Assembly: GCA_022457155.1 (NCBI GenBank)
Contig: JAJGOT010000029.1
Coordinates: forward strand, 186,001-250,000
Direction of reading: 5' to 3'
DNA: 64,000 nt
Origin: Cladopsammia gracilis
Lineage: Eukaryota; Cnidaria; Anthozoa; Scleractinia; Dendrophylliidae
The translations under genes were made by a program, and so were the position numbers. A model generated the notes under the pieces. The model made no database searches, was not told the DNA's origin, and saw nothing but the letters and a program-made list of their open reading frames with translations. Below, one piece after another: positions 22,219 through 34,800 of the stretch (positions are counted from its first letter, which is position 1; each line of letters begins with the position of its first letter).

Positions 22219-22473
22219 GGCCCCATTTACATGGAAAGAGGATGATCCTAGATGCTAGGATGATCTTTGAAGGTTCATTTGGTTTACATGCAAAAATGCG
22301 GCACTAGGATGATCCTAGCGCTAGCATCATCCTACCTCTCAAATAGGATGATCCTAACGCTAGTATCGATCATCCTAGCGTGCAACCATTCGCATGTGAA
22401 CTGAAAGCAGAAAACATGTCGCGCTCGGACAATCCTAGTGCTAGGATCATCCTCTTTCCATATAAATAGGGCC
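22219..22473. mobile_element. MITE rich in AGGATGATCCTA palindromes
   Basis: The arms GGCCCCATTTACATGGAAAG and, inverted, GGCCCTATTTATATGGAAAG enclose four or more copies of the palindromic AGGATGATCCTA / CTAGGATCATCC motif. About 255 bp. Confidence 0.7.
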
Positions 22474-22889
22474 TTAAAGGGGCTATGTCATGGTGGTTCA
22501 AACTGCGCTAGAATTAAAACTGAACATCTTACTTCAAACACAAAATGCTCTTAGAACAACAAGTACAAGATATCAATTAAATTCTTGCAGAAAAAATAAC
22601 CATAATCAGTATTTAGCAAATTTTCCAAAGCACATTGAACAAACCTTTAAAAATTTCAAGTTGCAATCCATTTACATCTTGGCCATCTGTAGTCAGAGAC
22701 ACTTGTTTATAGTTTCATTGCACTTGTAAAGCAATTTTAAACAACACTGGACCGTTATTTTTGCGTTTCCACTGATATAAATACGGCTTTTAACTTTTTA
22801 AAATAACTGTCACTAAAACTGGTGGAACAACTAAGTATTCGTTTTGACTGTTCAAAGGCAGACGGTTTGATCTCAACTTATGATCACTT

Positions 22890-23184
22890 ACACCAAATTG
22901 AAGAAACGTTGTCGGGTGAAAAGCATAAACCATGAACGATGCGACCCAAAGGTTTACTGGGAAGTTGGAAAAATTAATCTTCGTCTGTGACAGAATATAC
23001 ATTATATTAACACAGGATGCATAAATCATGCTCTAAAATGTCTCAAACAAAGAAAACATCTTGATAATTTATCAAAAAATAGAATATTACTAGCTTGCCA
23101 ATGCTGCCTACCCAGAATCCCATTCGGTCTCACAGTTCATGGTTTATGCTTTTCACGAGTCAACGTTTCTTCAATTTGGTGTAA
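22890..23184. repeat. Foldback repeat, about 295 bp
   Basis: ACACCAAATTGAAGAAACGTT followed by GAAAAGCATAAACCATGAAC near 22890-22937 returns inverted at 23130-23184. Non-coding. Confidence 0.7.
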
Positions 23185-24284
23185 ACACTTTCTCTCATCT
23201 TCAGTCTTCTAGTCTTCTTGGAGTCAGTTCAACTTTCTCCTTCTAACTTTTCTTTCTCTGTTTCTCATTTTGTATTTGCTTCTCTTGGTTTAATTGCGTA
23301 TACATAATTTGTGATTGATTGTGATATACTGTTCGTTCGATTCGCATGCCAGGTGTTAAATGTTCTTTGATTTCAATAAATAGACATAATCATACTAAAG
23401 TTAGAATAACTTGTACAACAGGTTTGGCGAAGTGATGTTTAAGTTACCATACGTTTTCATTACTAAAAATCACAGTTGATAGGTTGGTTTATAGTTAACA
23501 TGTAGACCAGCTGCGAAATGATACTGGTTTGAGCATTGCTGAACTGAAGAGCATCATGGAAAACCGGAAGGAATGGATGAAGCTAGTTAATGGAGTTCGA
23601 GTTCGCTCGAAATAAGCAAGCAAGCATAGTTAACAAACGGCAACACCCTTTATTCCAGTTGGATTTAATTGCGGAAGTTGAACTACAGATAAAAATAGCT
23701 AGGAATGCTGAATATTTCCATGCTTAATTGATAAAAAGAAATCCGGAAAAAGGAAAACGTAGTGTTGACTTTGGAGACGAGCTCTCCCATCCCTAAACTA
23801 TTGGTAAGAAAGGTTCTATTTTTAAATCACGGGATAAAGGATTTTCAGTTCGACAGTTTTCAACTCGGCTTGAGAGTTCGGTAAAACTGAGGAAGAAGTT
23901 CAAAGAGTGTTTTAGCGTACGAATGGTTATTTGGCCTTGGTTTTACTCAACATTCAGAAGGTTGAGTTTTTTAAAAGTGAGTTGCTTACGCCAATTACCT
24001 AATATCAGAAACCCATAAGTGGGTTGAAACGTGCAACTGTCTTAGGTACGCTTCAAAACAAGCTTCCGATTATTCAATTTGTTAAGAAGTTGTTACAGCC
24101 ATATTTGGAAAATCAAGATAAAAATATTAACCAATCAATTCGCTAGAACAACTTGCTTCCAATCTCACTGGACCCGGAGGGGTTTCCAAATATGGTACTA
24201 AGCAAATAATGAATATTCGGAAGCTGTGAATGCGTGTTACACGTTTCAACCCACTTATGGGTTTCTGCCCGGGGTTTCTGCTAT

Positions 24285-27200
24285 TTCTATACTGAAAATC
24301 TAGGTCTCATTATAGCTAAGGGAAGTCCCATGCCATCGCTTATCTGTAATCAATCTTGATATCTAGACGTTTCTAGAATCTTTTAAAAGAACTCTACATG
24401 TAAAATATACTTCATATTTTGTAGGTTTTACTCGCTAAAACGGTACAACTCTTTGTTCACAGAAATTACAATCAAGTTTCCATGAAAATGACATTCTTTT
24501 TCTCATCATGTTTCTTATTTCATGTTATTTTAACATTGCATGCATGCTCTATATATTATTGTGCAATTATCTTATAGATCCTGATTTTGGGATTAGTCTT
24601 GTGCTTTATGAAATCATGCATGCCTAAATTTATTTTGCGAGGCTAATAACGGCAGCTAGGTTCATCGGATAACAAACTAGCAAAGTTTTCAACAACCGTT
24701 GTGTTGGTGATTTTTTTGTTTTTAATACTACGGCGTTTAACACATTTTAAAAAAGATTTTTTCTTTGTGGTCACAGAAAGTGATTTGATCTCATCAGATA
24801 TGCCGTGCTACTAATTCAGTATAATTATTGTCAATAGACAAGACAGCTGGTAAAAAAAATTACACGAAATTAAAACATGCAAACACAACACTTTTAGACA
24901 TGTTCACAGACAAAACAAAATGACCAAACTCTACAAACGCCGACACAAAATGCATTTTGAACATCAAAACTTATAAAAGTTTGAATATTTTTTTTACTTT
25001 AACTGTAACTGAAGAAAATTAGGCGGAAAAAGATCAGACAAGAAGATGATGAAGGATGCGCGTAACAGCCACATGCATGGGCTCGAGAAAATTGTTGTTC
25101 TTTCCAGATGAGCTAGGCGAGTTGGTGAACCTATCAATTTTGAACGGTTCAACCAAGAAGAAAGGCTAAGTTAACTGTATATCACAAATTATGGAAGAAA
25201 AACAAACGTGTAAACGAATGAGAAGTCTAAGAAAAGGTGTAAAAGCCGGGTGTAAAAGTTCATTTTACGATAACGCGGCAACTCACCGGCCGAGCAGGTT
25301 AACTTTGAGATCGGCTAAAGCAGTCACAGTGAGCTCGAATGTAACATTAAATTACAGCCATGAGCAAAAAGGATGCTTATCTTTAATTCTGCCTGAAAAG
25401 ATTTCTAATTGCCACCTCTGAAATACTTGAAAAAGATCAATTTTTCTGAAACTCCACGAGATCAAATACCACGGGTTCTTGTTTGCCGCCATAAATACGG
25501 CTTTGCTGTTGGTCAAATCTCCTGACGCACACCGCCTGGATATTCTAGAAATCAATTTGTCAACGCTATAGTTTTACGTGAATAAATTTCCGCAGTATTA
25601 AATTTCTGCAATATATGCACTTCGTTCCAGAATAAATTTAATTCCGCCTAAAGGCTTCAAAACCATTAAGTATAGTCTCGTTTTCTTCAAATGTGTCTAT
25701 CTCGTTGCATAATCACACATTTCAGTATTCGGTTTCTTCTAGAATCGGCACAAAGAATGATGTTTTGATAAATATTTTTCGCCTTACTCTTCAGTATAGC
25801 GTAGTAACACAGTAGAAAACTCGAACGGACCATGCATTATGATTGCTTTACTGATGAGAAAGTGATGATCGCGACAACTTTAACTGAATTCTAACTGCTA
25901 ACTACTTTCCTCTACTTGTACGTCCAACTATTTGTGATTAATTTGTTCTCAGTTAGAATACCGGGGGGTGACAACTCTAATAAACGCTGTTTGAGCAATA
26001 CTGTGTGGAACTGAAAGTTGTCCCGAAAATTTGGAATATCTTCCCGATTTTTTCGGAGACATTCACGCAAAAATTTCTAACTTCCCGAAATTTAAACAAC
26101 ATTATCTCATGTTTCCCCGAAAATTTTTCGAGTCTCCCGATTCCCGGCAAAATCTTCAGATTCCCGGAAGAATTGATGACAGTACAAAATCACAAAATCA
26201 ATAATTAATGGTTACACAAAATTTAATACAGTTTCATTTGACTCTTTCCTAGAATGTGTTGAGAATAACGATTCACTTATACTAGGGTTCGTAAGACAAA
26301 ACACTGGGTAGAAACTGGATATTTGAAACGCGCAAATACCGAACTAGACGACGTAAACCTGCCATAAAACTACAGTTTACAAACACTTTTGCATCCTTCA
26401 ACCAAAGTTCACCAGCCAAAATTAAGCTTTTTTCAGGGTTTTAATTGAAACCATCACAACTCTTCGGCTGACAAATTGTACTGCGAGGTTTAAAAGCGCT
26501 TAATAGTTACACATGGTTTCATTTACGCATTTTGCTAGTCATGGTCACCGATGTTTGCCATAACAGGAGCCTGAGTGAAATCGTTATAAATTCTGACAAT
26601 TTTTGTCTGGTGCGTAGACATGGCAGTGCAGTCGCCCAACGATGGAAATACTCTTTTGATATATTAATCAAATCTTCTTCAACTATTCATTATCGTAAAA
26701 CATAAAATCATTGATTATTTTACTAATTGAAAAGCTCACCTTCTACTTCCAAGGCTTTGATAAGTCAGTGATAACAGATACACCGTTAGGCTTGACCAAC
26801 ACCTTTGTTTCAGCGCAACGTTAAGTTACACAAACCAAATTACTGCAAGTGAAACCTCTCGCATATGACCACCTCCGCAATAAGCGGGAAGCTTCCAATG
26901 GAAAGAAGGCGGTTCTGCCTCCGGTAGTTTTGCTTTGTAATCGACGATTTGAATAATGCCATGACAATATTAGCAATTAGCTGTAATTGTCTCAGTGTTG
27001 AATGTTTTAATTTCCCTCGGTAATGTGATTCATGGCGCATATTTTAAGATAAATTGAATGGATAGCGGCCAGAAAATGATTTGTAGCATTGGCGGTTCCG
27101 CTCCAGATGGTTCTCCTCTCATTAATAAGAATTGGTTTAAAAATGCTTATCAAAACATCATATTTTTCCTGCTTAAGGTGATCTGTCAGGCAACTTTGTT

Positions 27201-28700
27201 ACCTTTAAATTTTATTTACTTGGGTAAAATGTAAATAACTGTATGTATTTTGAGATAAATTATTGAAAACATGACAACCCAATTTTTCGAATTTTATCAC
27301 CCGCTCTTCTTAAGTTATTTAGGATTTGAGATAAACTTTTGTCAAGGAATAAAATTTTTATAATTTTTATTTATTATCTTTTTTCTTTTTTCCTGAATCG
27401 GCACAAAGATATGTTTTGCCGTTCAAACATTTTTCGCAGTACTCTTAGTAGCGTAGTAACACAGTAGAAGACTCGGGCGAACTATGCATAATGACTGATT
27501 GCTTTCTGATGAGAAGGTGTCCGCGACGGTTTAAAGGAGAAGATGATGACAAGATGAAGATATGGTCAAGCTTTCGTTTACTCTACTCTTCATGCTGTTT
27601 TTCGTTTGCTATCTTTATCCAAAAACAGTCATCTTAATAACCCGCTGTGGTTTTTACGAATGATTAACGTTGCCAAAGTAACTTTCTTTAATCATAACTT
27701 GATGAGACGTTTCAAAATTCGCCTTATTTCCACTAATTTTTCAGCCTTTTCTGGTTTCCTTTTGATTAAATGATATCTGTACAACTAAAATACCCTAGGG
27801 GCGGATCCAGGATTTTTATTTATGGGGGGGGGGGGGAGGTGGCTTCGAGTATATGCCTAAGTCTGTAAAATTTTTCATTGTTGCAATTAAAAAGAAAACT
27901 GTTAAAACCGATGGTCTAAAGGGGGGGGGGGGGGTGGCTAGCCACCCAATCTACCCCCCCCCCCTCCTCTCTCTCCGCCTCTGCACCCTGCCCCAAATAT
28001 CCTGGTGGGTTTCCAGAGAGTTAAAGTATGTTAGACACGTACTAGTACAGTATACGTCGTGTGCGTCCTCTCATGAGCGCGTTTAAAGATTCACAGAGAT
28101 TTTACTCTGAAAGAGGTGTGAGTGACAAAAGGTCACACCTTTGCGATAAAATGCTCTTGTACGTGTTTGAGCACGCATTCTACAAAACTAAAATGAAAAT
28201 CGAAAATCGAAATGAGTCTATTTTGTTAGCACAAAGTTGCACGCGTTCAAGTCAGCGCAGACGTGTGATAATTTGCGCTTCGAGGAATCCAAGGACACAA
28301 ACGAGTACTAACGTAATTTATTTAAAACCTTTTTTTTTCAATTGTGGTATTCATAAACTTAAGATCCCTACACAAACAAAGAAAAATGCGTTAGGGGACG
28401 TTTTCACCTGACGTCACGCTGGTACAAAACAAAAGATTTCTCATTAGCTTCTATTACTTTCTTTTGTTCTGTTCACCAGCCTGGCCACTGCGCGCTTTTG
28501 TCTTTTAAATCCTCAGGTAATGGTTGCAAACCACCTATTGTTTGACGCTACAAAATTACGTTTAAAATTGAAATGATAGGTTAGAGGTCGCCTGCTGAGG
28601 AGGCTGCCAAGGATCGTCTAGTAATTCCTCTTATGTTTAATGTAGTAGAAAAGTGGTCTATACAGTACTAATCAAAACTGGAAGTTGGGGGGCGACCCCG
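24285..28700. other. Noncoding end of copy B and unique flank
   Basis: Collinear with copy A to about 27665. After that come G/C homopolymer tracts at 27826-27838 and 27919-27965. The 28061-28411 frame has no recognisable domain. No gene seen. Confidence 0.5.
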
Positions 28701-28705
28701 TAGCT

Positions 28706-28835
28706 GTCCAAACGATGTCTGTGATTGGCGAACGATACAATTGATATATCACTTGAACAATGCCCCTATCCCTAATCCCTATCCCGGCAGGACAAATCTA
28801 TTGTTTTCTTAGCGAATCACAGACATCGTTTGGAC
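28706..28835. mobile_element. Short MITE (GTCCAAACGATGTCTGTGATT ends), copy 1
   Basis: The ends GTCCAAACGATGTCTGTGAT and inverse enclose a CCCTATCCCTAATCCCTATCCC tract. A second copy lies inverted at 41584-41713. Both sit beside a GGGGCGACCCCGTAGCT flank, which is probably part of the element. Confidence 0.75.
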
Positions 28836-28858
28836 AAGTGGGGCAAGTTGGGGAGCGC

Positions 28859-31800
28859 CTAGTAATTTGTCTTATTTTCAAAGTAGGAGGAAAGCGGTCT
28901 ATACAGAGGTAATCTAAACTGCACACATTGGTCCATATCCACTACTCTCCAAGACAGAGGGTATTCTCTTGCAAGCAGTCTTTCCTTGATAAATGGAGAC
29001 TCAAACAGCCACATGTGATGAGATACTACTGGGTTCTCTGAACCTTGCACCACTTGCCCATCACTTCCTCTGATGTAAAACCTGCACAAAATATATTTAT
29101 TACTATTGGGTAGTAAAAATTAAAAATATAGAGAGGTTTTCAATTGAGTTTCAAAGTAACTTCACGATTGCTTTGGTTTTGCACCCCTATACGCTTTGTG
29201 ATTGGCCAAAATATCTTGTGCCACTTTCCATTGAGTGTTGTGAAACCAAACCCAAAGTAATTACTCTGACCAATCACAACAGACTTAGATAATCCAATGA
29301 ACCAATCAGAGCTTGAAGCAAATACATGCAGCCGGCGCCAAGCGCGGGAAAACGCACGCAAGCAAATGACGATTAGTTTTGGTTTTATTTCTGATTGGTT
29401 GACAGAGTAAAATCAAAACCAACTGTGACTTATTTGCACGCATCTTCCATGCTTGGTGTCAGCTACATGACTGTTTTTCCTTTGAATCCCAGTTGTTCAT
29501 GGTATTGTCTTACCCTGTTGTGCTGTGATTAGCCAGAGTAATTGCTTTGATTTTCGTTTTGCGACACTCAATTGAAAACTGCTCTTGACTAATAGAGCAG
29601 TTTTCAATTGAGTGTAGTAAAACCAAAACCAAAGTAATTACTCTGACCAATCACAGCAGTCGTATACCATACAATGAACCAATCAGAGCTCGAAGCAATT
29701 ACATGTCGGCGGCGCCAAGCACGGAAAAATGCGTGCGAGCAAGTCACGATTGGTTTTGGTTTTACTTCTGATTGGTCGAGAAAGTGGCGCGAGATTTTTG
29801 AGCCAATCACAAAGCGTAGCAATGCAAAACCAAAGCAATTGTGTAATTACTTTTCACACTCAATTGAAAACTGCTCTTGACTAATAAGATGATTTAGGAA
29901 TAACTTAGTTTTAAACAGTTAACAATGGTTATACATACTACAATAATATTGATTCAAATAATTTTTAAAAACACTCACTTTTCCTTAGTTACAAACTTGA
30001 TGCCAACTTGAAATCTTTGAACAAACTTCCCGATTATCTCTGGTGGTAGAAGAATTCCTTGAAAAATAAAACAAAACAGTGTAGGTTAATCACCTGTTAC
30101 AGCTTTCTAGGACTTATGACATGCAGCTTGCAGCTTGCAGAATGTTACATCTACAGTGCCTCAGGAATACCAACTAAAGGGAGGGGAGGGGGGAGGGGGA
30201 GGGGATAAGGGGGGAGGGGGGAGGGGGAGGGGTGATAGGGGAGGGGTGGAGGGGGAAGGGGGAGGGATGATAGGGGAGGGGTGGAGGGGGAGAGGGGAGG
30301 GAGTAGGGAGATGGAAATCCACGGCAAATGGAGTGGGCATCTACGGAAGGTGGGAAAAAGAGGCAGGAGGAAGGATTCTGAAGTTGGCAGAAGTGGGAGA
30401 AATGGGAAAAAGCGCCATGGCTTTTTTAGTACATATGGTACTGTAGATGTAATGTTCAGCCACTTACTTCCTTTTAACTCTTCTATATCAGTTGGTTCAA
30501 GAAATAACCTTTGGCCTAAGGCATCTTTGACATAACAGTCCCTGCTGGGTTCTGATGGCCCCAGAGTATTACGAACAGCTACAACGGGAAATGTATATTT
30601 ACACATCAGCAATACACAGTATGAAGTGCATGATAATAATAATATTTAAGGACTTTTAATTACTACAATATGAACTTGTTAGACTTTACAAGGACAATGT
30701 GCACTGCCAGTAAATAACCATATTGTACCTCCCATGGAAAGTCATTGGAGATTCTGAGGAGGGAAGGGGGGGGGGGGGGGAGAGGGTCTTGAAAGCCAGA
30801 GTTCTAAAGGGAAGTTTGAAGCTACCCAGGAATTTCCACAGAGGTGGGGGGGGGGGGGTGGGGGGGGGGGGGTAACCCAGAAAAACCTCATGTGGGGGAG
30901 TGGGTCAGGTGTTTCCATGGTACGTACAAGAAAGTACTTCTCTGTTTACTATTGAAAAGACTGTGAGTCACTTTTCAGGTTCAATATTCTTACACTTTAA
31001 CTTTTAAGTACAATCCTGTTAATAGCAACCACAGCACATGTACCTGAGATGTGTAGATTTGATACATTTGACACCTCCTAAAACAAATAAACATCACCAA
31101 ATTAATCAAATTAATATTAAAATGACATTAAATATAGAATAAAAAATAATGTTTTGGGTTTTACATTTGAATGCGTCTTGTTGATGCAAATGCATTTTAG
31201 TTCATTAAAAATGTGCAATATAAGGGTAGTTTAATAATTAATAATACTGCAGAAGTTAAGGAGAACTGAACTATTGTTTGAATTCTTTGTTCATTTTTCT
31301 ACAACTCCCAAAACACAGAGAAATACTTTATATTTTCTTTTTTGACAAAATGTGAGACAACATTGGAATGGAAAAGACTAAAAAGTAGGTCTCAATAATT
31401 GTAAAATACTGCATCCCCTGAGTGTTTGACTAGAAATCTTATAAGGACATAAATATATTCATGAATATTATAATTGAACTTTATCTTACCAAGTGTAAGT
31501 TTAAGTTGTTTTCCAATATTGTTGCAAATGTATCTTTGAAAATCTTATCTAATCTAGGGCCTATATAAAGTTAAAAAGAAGACAAATTAAACACACATTA
31601 AAAGAATAAATATCAACAGTCACCTATAGAGTGACCGGAGAATACAAAAACTGTTCAGGGTGTGGGTGAAAGTAAAAATAGCACAAGATTCCCTCCTCCT
31701 CCCTCCTGGGCATTTCTTCTTTTGTACTCTCCCCAGTTTTTTAGTGGAGGTGAATTGGTCTCTTGGTTATAGCCCTTTGAACTTTCAACCTGAAGGTCGG

Positions 31801-34800
31801 TTCTGTAAAGCCTGGTCTCTGTCATTATGTTGTTTCCATAGACAAGAAACTTTGCTCCATGTTGTCTCTCTCCAACCAGGTGTAAAAAGGGGTATACCAA
31901 CGACATAATGCTGGGGCCGGTAACCTTGCGATGCAGGACTAACATCTCATCCAGGGGGGACTAGTAATACTCTCAGTCACTTCATAGTATATAAACCAGG
32001 TCACCCTGTGATGGACTAACATCTCATCCAGGGGGGAGTAGTAATACTCCTAGTCACTTCACAGTATATAAACAAGGTCACCCTGTGATGGACTAACATC
32101 CCATCCAGGGGGAGTAGTAATACTCCTAGTCACTTCATAGTATATAAACCAGGTCACCCTGTGATGGACTAGCATCCCATCCAGGGGAGAGTAGTAATAA
32201 TCTCAGTCACTTCATAGTATATAAACCGGGTCACCCTGTGATGGACTAACATCCCTTCCAGGGGGAGTAGTAATACTCCTAGTCACTTCATAGTATATAA
32301 ACCAGGTTACCCTGTGATGGACTAGCATCCCATCCAGGGGAGAGTAGTAATACTCCTAGTCACTTCATAGTATATAAACCAGGTCACCCTGTGATGGACT
32401 AACATCCCTTCCAGGGGGAGTAGTAATACTCCTAGTCACTTCATAGTATATAAACCAGGTCACCCTGTGATGGACTAGCATCCCATCCAGGGGAGAGTAG
32501 TAATACTCTCAGTCACTTCATGCTACAGAAACCTGGTTAAGCTCTTGCAGTTGTGAGCCATCAGGCTTTTGAAGACACACCTAATACCCCAGTTTTCATA
32601 GTGCAGTGACATTCAAGATGGTGCCAAAACAAATGAAACAATCTAGCTCGACCAATACATGGGAAAATAGGGTTTTGTCGTCTATGATTTGGGAAAACAT
32701 CAATTAAATTACAGCTCACAAATTAATAAAAATTATTAATGGCTACAACTAACTTTATCACCTAACAGATCACTAAGTGTTCCATCAGGATCCATCTGAG
32801 AGACTAAACCACTCACAATCATGATACAGTCCTAAAACACAGCAGGAATATTTAACATGAACATGTAATCAAAGACTTTCCTGCAAAAAAGGGCCTATAT
32901 CGCTGATTTGCACCTTTTTTTCGAGAAATAAATTTCTTTTGTTTCTGGTTAAGCAATACCTTTGCATGACTTTCCAAAGACACGGCCGCGTTTTTTTTTT
33001 GCAACATTTAATTTCTCAAAAACGAGGCACAAATCAGCAAGAAAAAATTTACAAAATGATGTTTGTCATGTCAAAAACAAGTCAGTCTGCCAAAAATTAG
33101 CTCGATCCTGCGAAAAATGAAAATTGGTCCAAAAAACAATATATAGGCCCTTTTTGCAGAATAATTTTAATTATTCTGCAAAAGCCTTCAATAATGAAGG
33201 GTTGAGTGGAATAAAGCCATAAGTGACTTCTGATCAACTGTTAGATTCTCCTTCCAGTTTGTCTTGTATATGCTCATGTAACAAGGGGAGAATTTGGTTT
33301 CAGATTAGGGCCTTATTTCAGTTTGGGATAAGGCCCTAAGTGACTCCTGATCTATAGCCAAATTCTCCCCTTGTTACACGAGTGTATACAAGACAGACTG
33401 TAAGGAGAATCTAGCAGTTGATCAGAATTCACTTAGGGCTTTATTCCACTCACCCCTTCAATTAGTAACATTTAATTCTTAAGTGTAATTAATAGACATG
33501 TATATACCGCTAATAATTTATTGTTTTACTTTATTGCCTATTATTTATATACATGTACATATTCTACATGTATTTTGAGTATGCTCTACATGTATTTTAA
33601 ATTTCTGTAATATATTTCCTTGTATTAATGTTCACATATATGTATGTTTTCTCCTTATCTTTGAAAAGCCCTGATTGGGACAAGGTAATACAATTTACCA
33701 TTACCATTACTATTACTAAACGTAAATGTAATGGCCACTATAAGAGATTCAAAAAGTGATGTTTCAAGAGTTAGCCCTTCGTCAAAGAGGTACTTATCCC
33801 TTCAATTTATTGTCAAGGACTTGTGCTTAAAATGTCAGCTATTGAATCTCTTTACAGCGGCCAATTTACCTCATCTAGTCAGTGGATAAAACCAAATTTT
33901 CACAATAAAATATTGTTGGACAAAGTACAATTCAGTGAGTAATCAAGTGAGTGATGTTAGATCAGCTAAAATATGTAATACTGTAATAAAATTACCTACT
34001 GTGGGCCGGGGTAATTTTAAATCATGAACCATTCACTCCTGAATTGTACAATACAAAGTCCAATAATTATTAATCACAATCACTAAAAATTAATCTGCAC
34101 GTCTTATTTTGTGGTTTTAAACTAGCACTTACCTTTGCTGTTTTAAGAAACTCCTTTGGGTCCAAATGACCACTCAAATAGAAAACATAAAGAGCACATT
34201 TAAGTTGACTGGTTTATTCATTTATCATAAATATCAATACACAACACCACAGCAAACAGACTGAACCTGTACATTGTAAGTGTACATCAATCAATCACTT
34301 GTTTCTTTTTTTTTTCCTTTTTGTTTCTTCTTTTTTTTTTTCTATTGTTTGATCCTTTCTTTTTATTTCAACAAATTGGTGTGTGTAGTGATTTCTAATC
34401 ATGTAATTAATTTCACCGACCTGCCAAGATTAGCTTTTGCTACCTGCAGGCCAGTATAATTATAAATTCTATAATAAGTAACTAATAAAGATTTTTGTTG
34501 TTGTTGTTGTTGTTAGAATGACATTGAAAATATTTGCTGTTGTTCTATTAAATCAAAGATTTCTGTAAACCTGATCATTAATATTTTTTTCATAAGAAAG
34601 ATACAAAAGAAATGAAAATTTAAATGAAAATTTATAAATCATGATACAGAGCAGCTATACTGACATATCACTGATACAGAATACTAATAGGAATGCTAAA
34701 GCTTCATCACTTTAGAAGTGAGCCGCAGGCGAGCCATTGTAAATATCCATACAGTTCTGTCACTCATAGTTTATCTATTGCTTATAAAATTCATATTAAA

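Larger units (their letters stand above)
17047..27665 (+). repeat. Segmental duplication, copy B (contains GPCR B)
   Basis: This is the collinear partner of 4420-15903. Private features are about 250 bp of non-homologous sequence at 17070-17310, a 474-bp MITE at 19012-19485, about 2.6 kb at 21423-24067 (minisatellite plus two foldbacks), and a 210-bp insert at about 25965-26173. Confidence 0.85.

Noticed and set aside
28061..28411. 116-residue plus-strand frame
   Set aside because: No domain, no conserved paralogue in copy A, unsupported start.
30135..30612. Gly/Arg-rich or Pro/Leu-rich frames over the G-rich tract
   Set aside because: Only the part at 30468-30578 is an exon, with good splice sites; the remainder is low-complexity intron.
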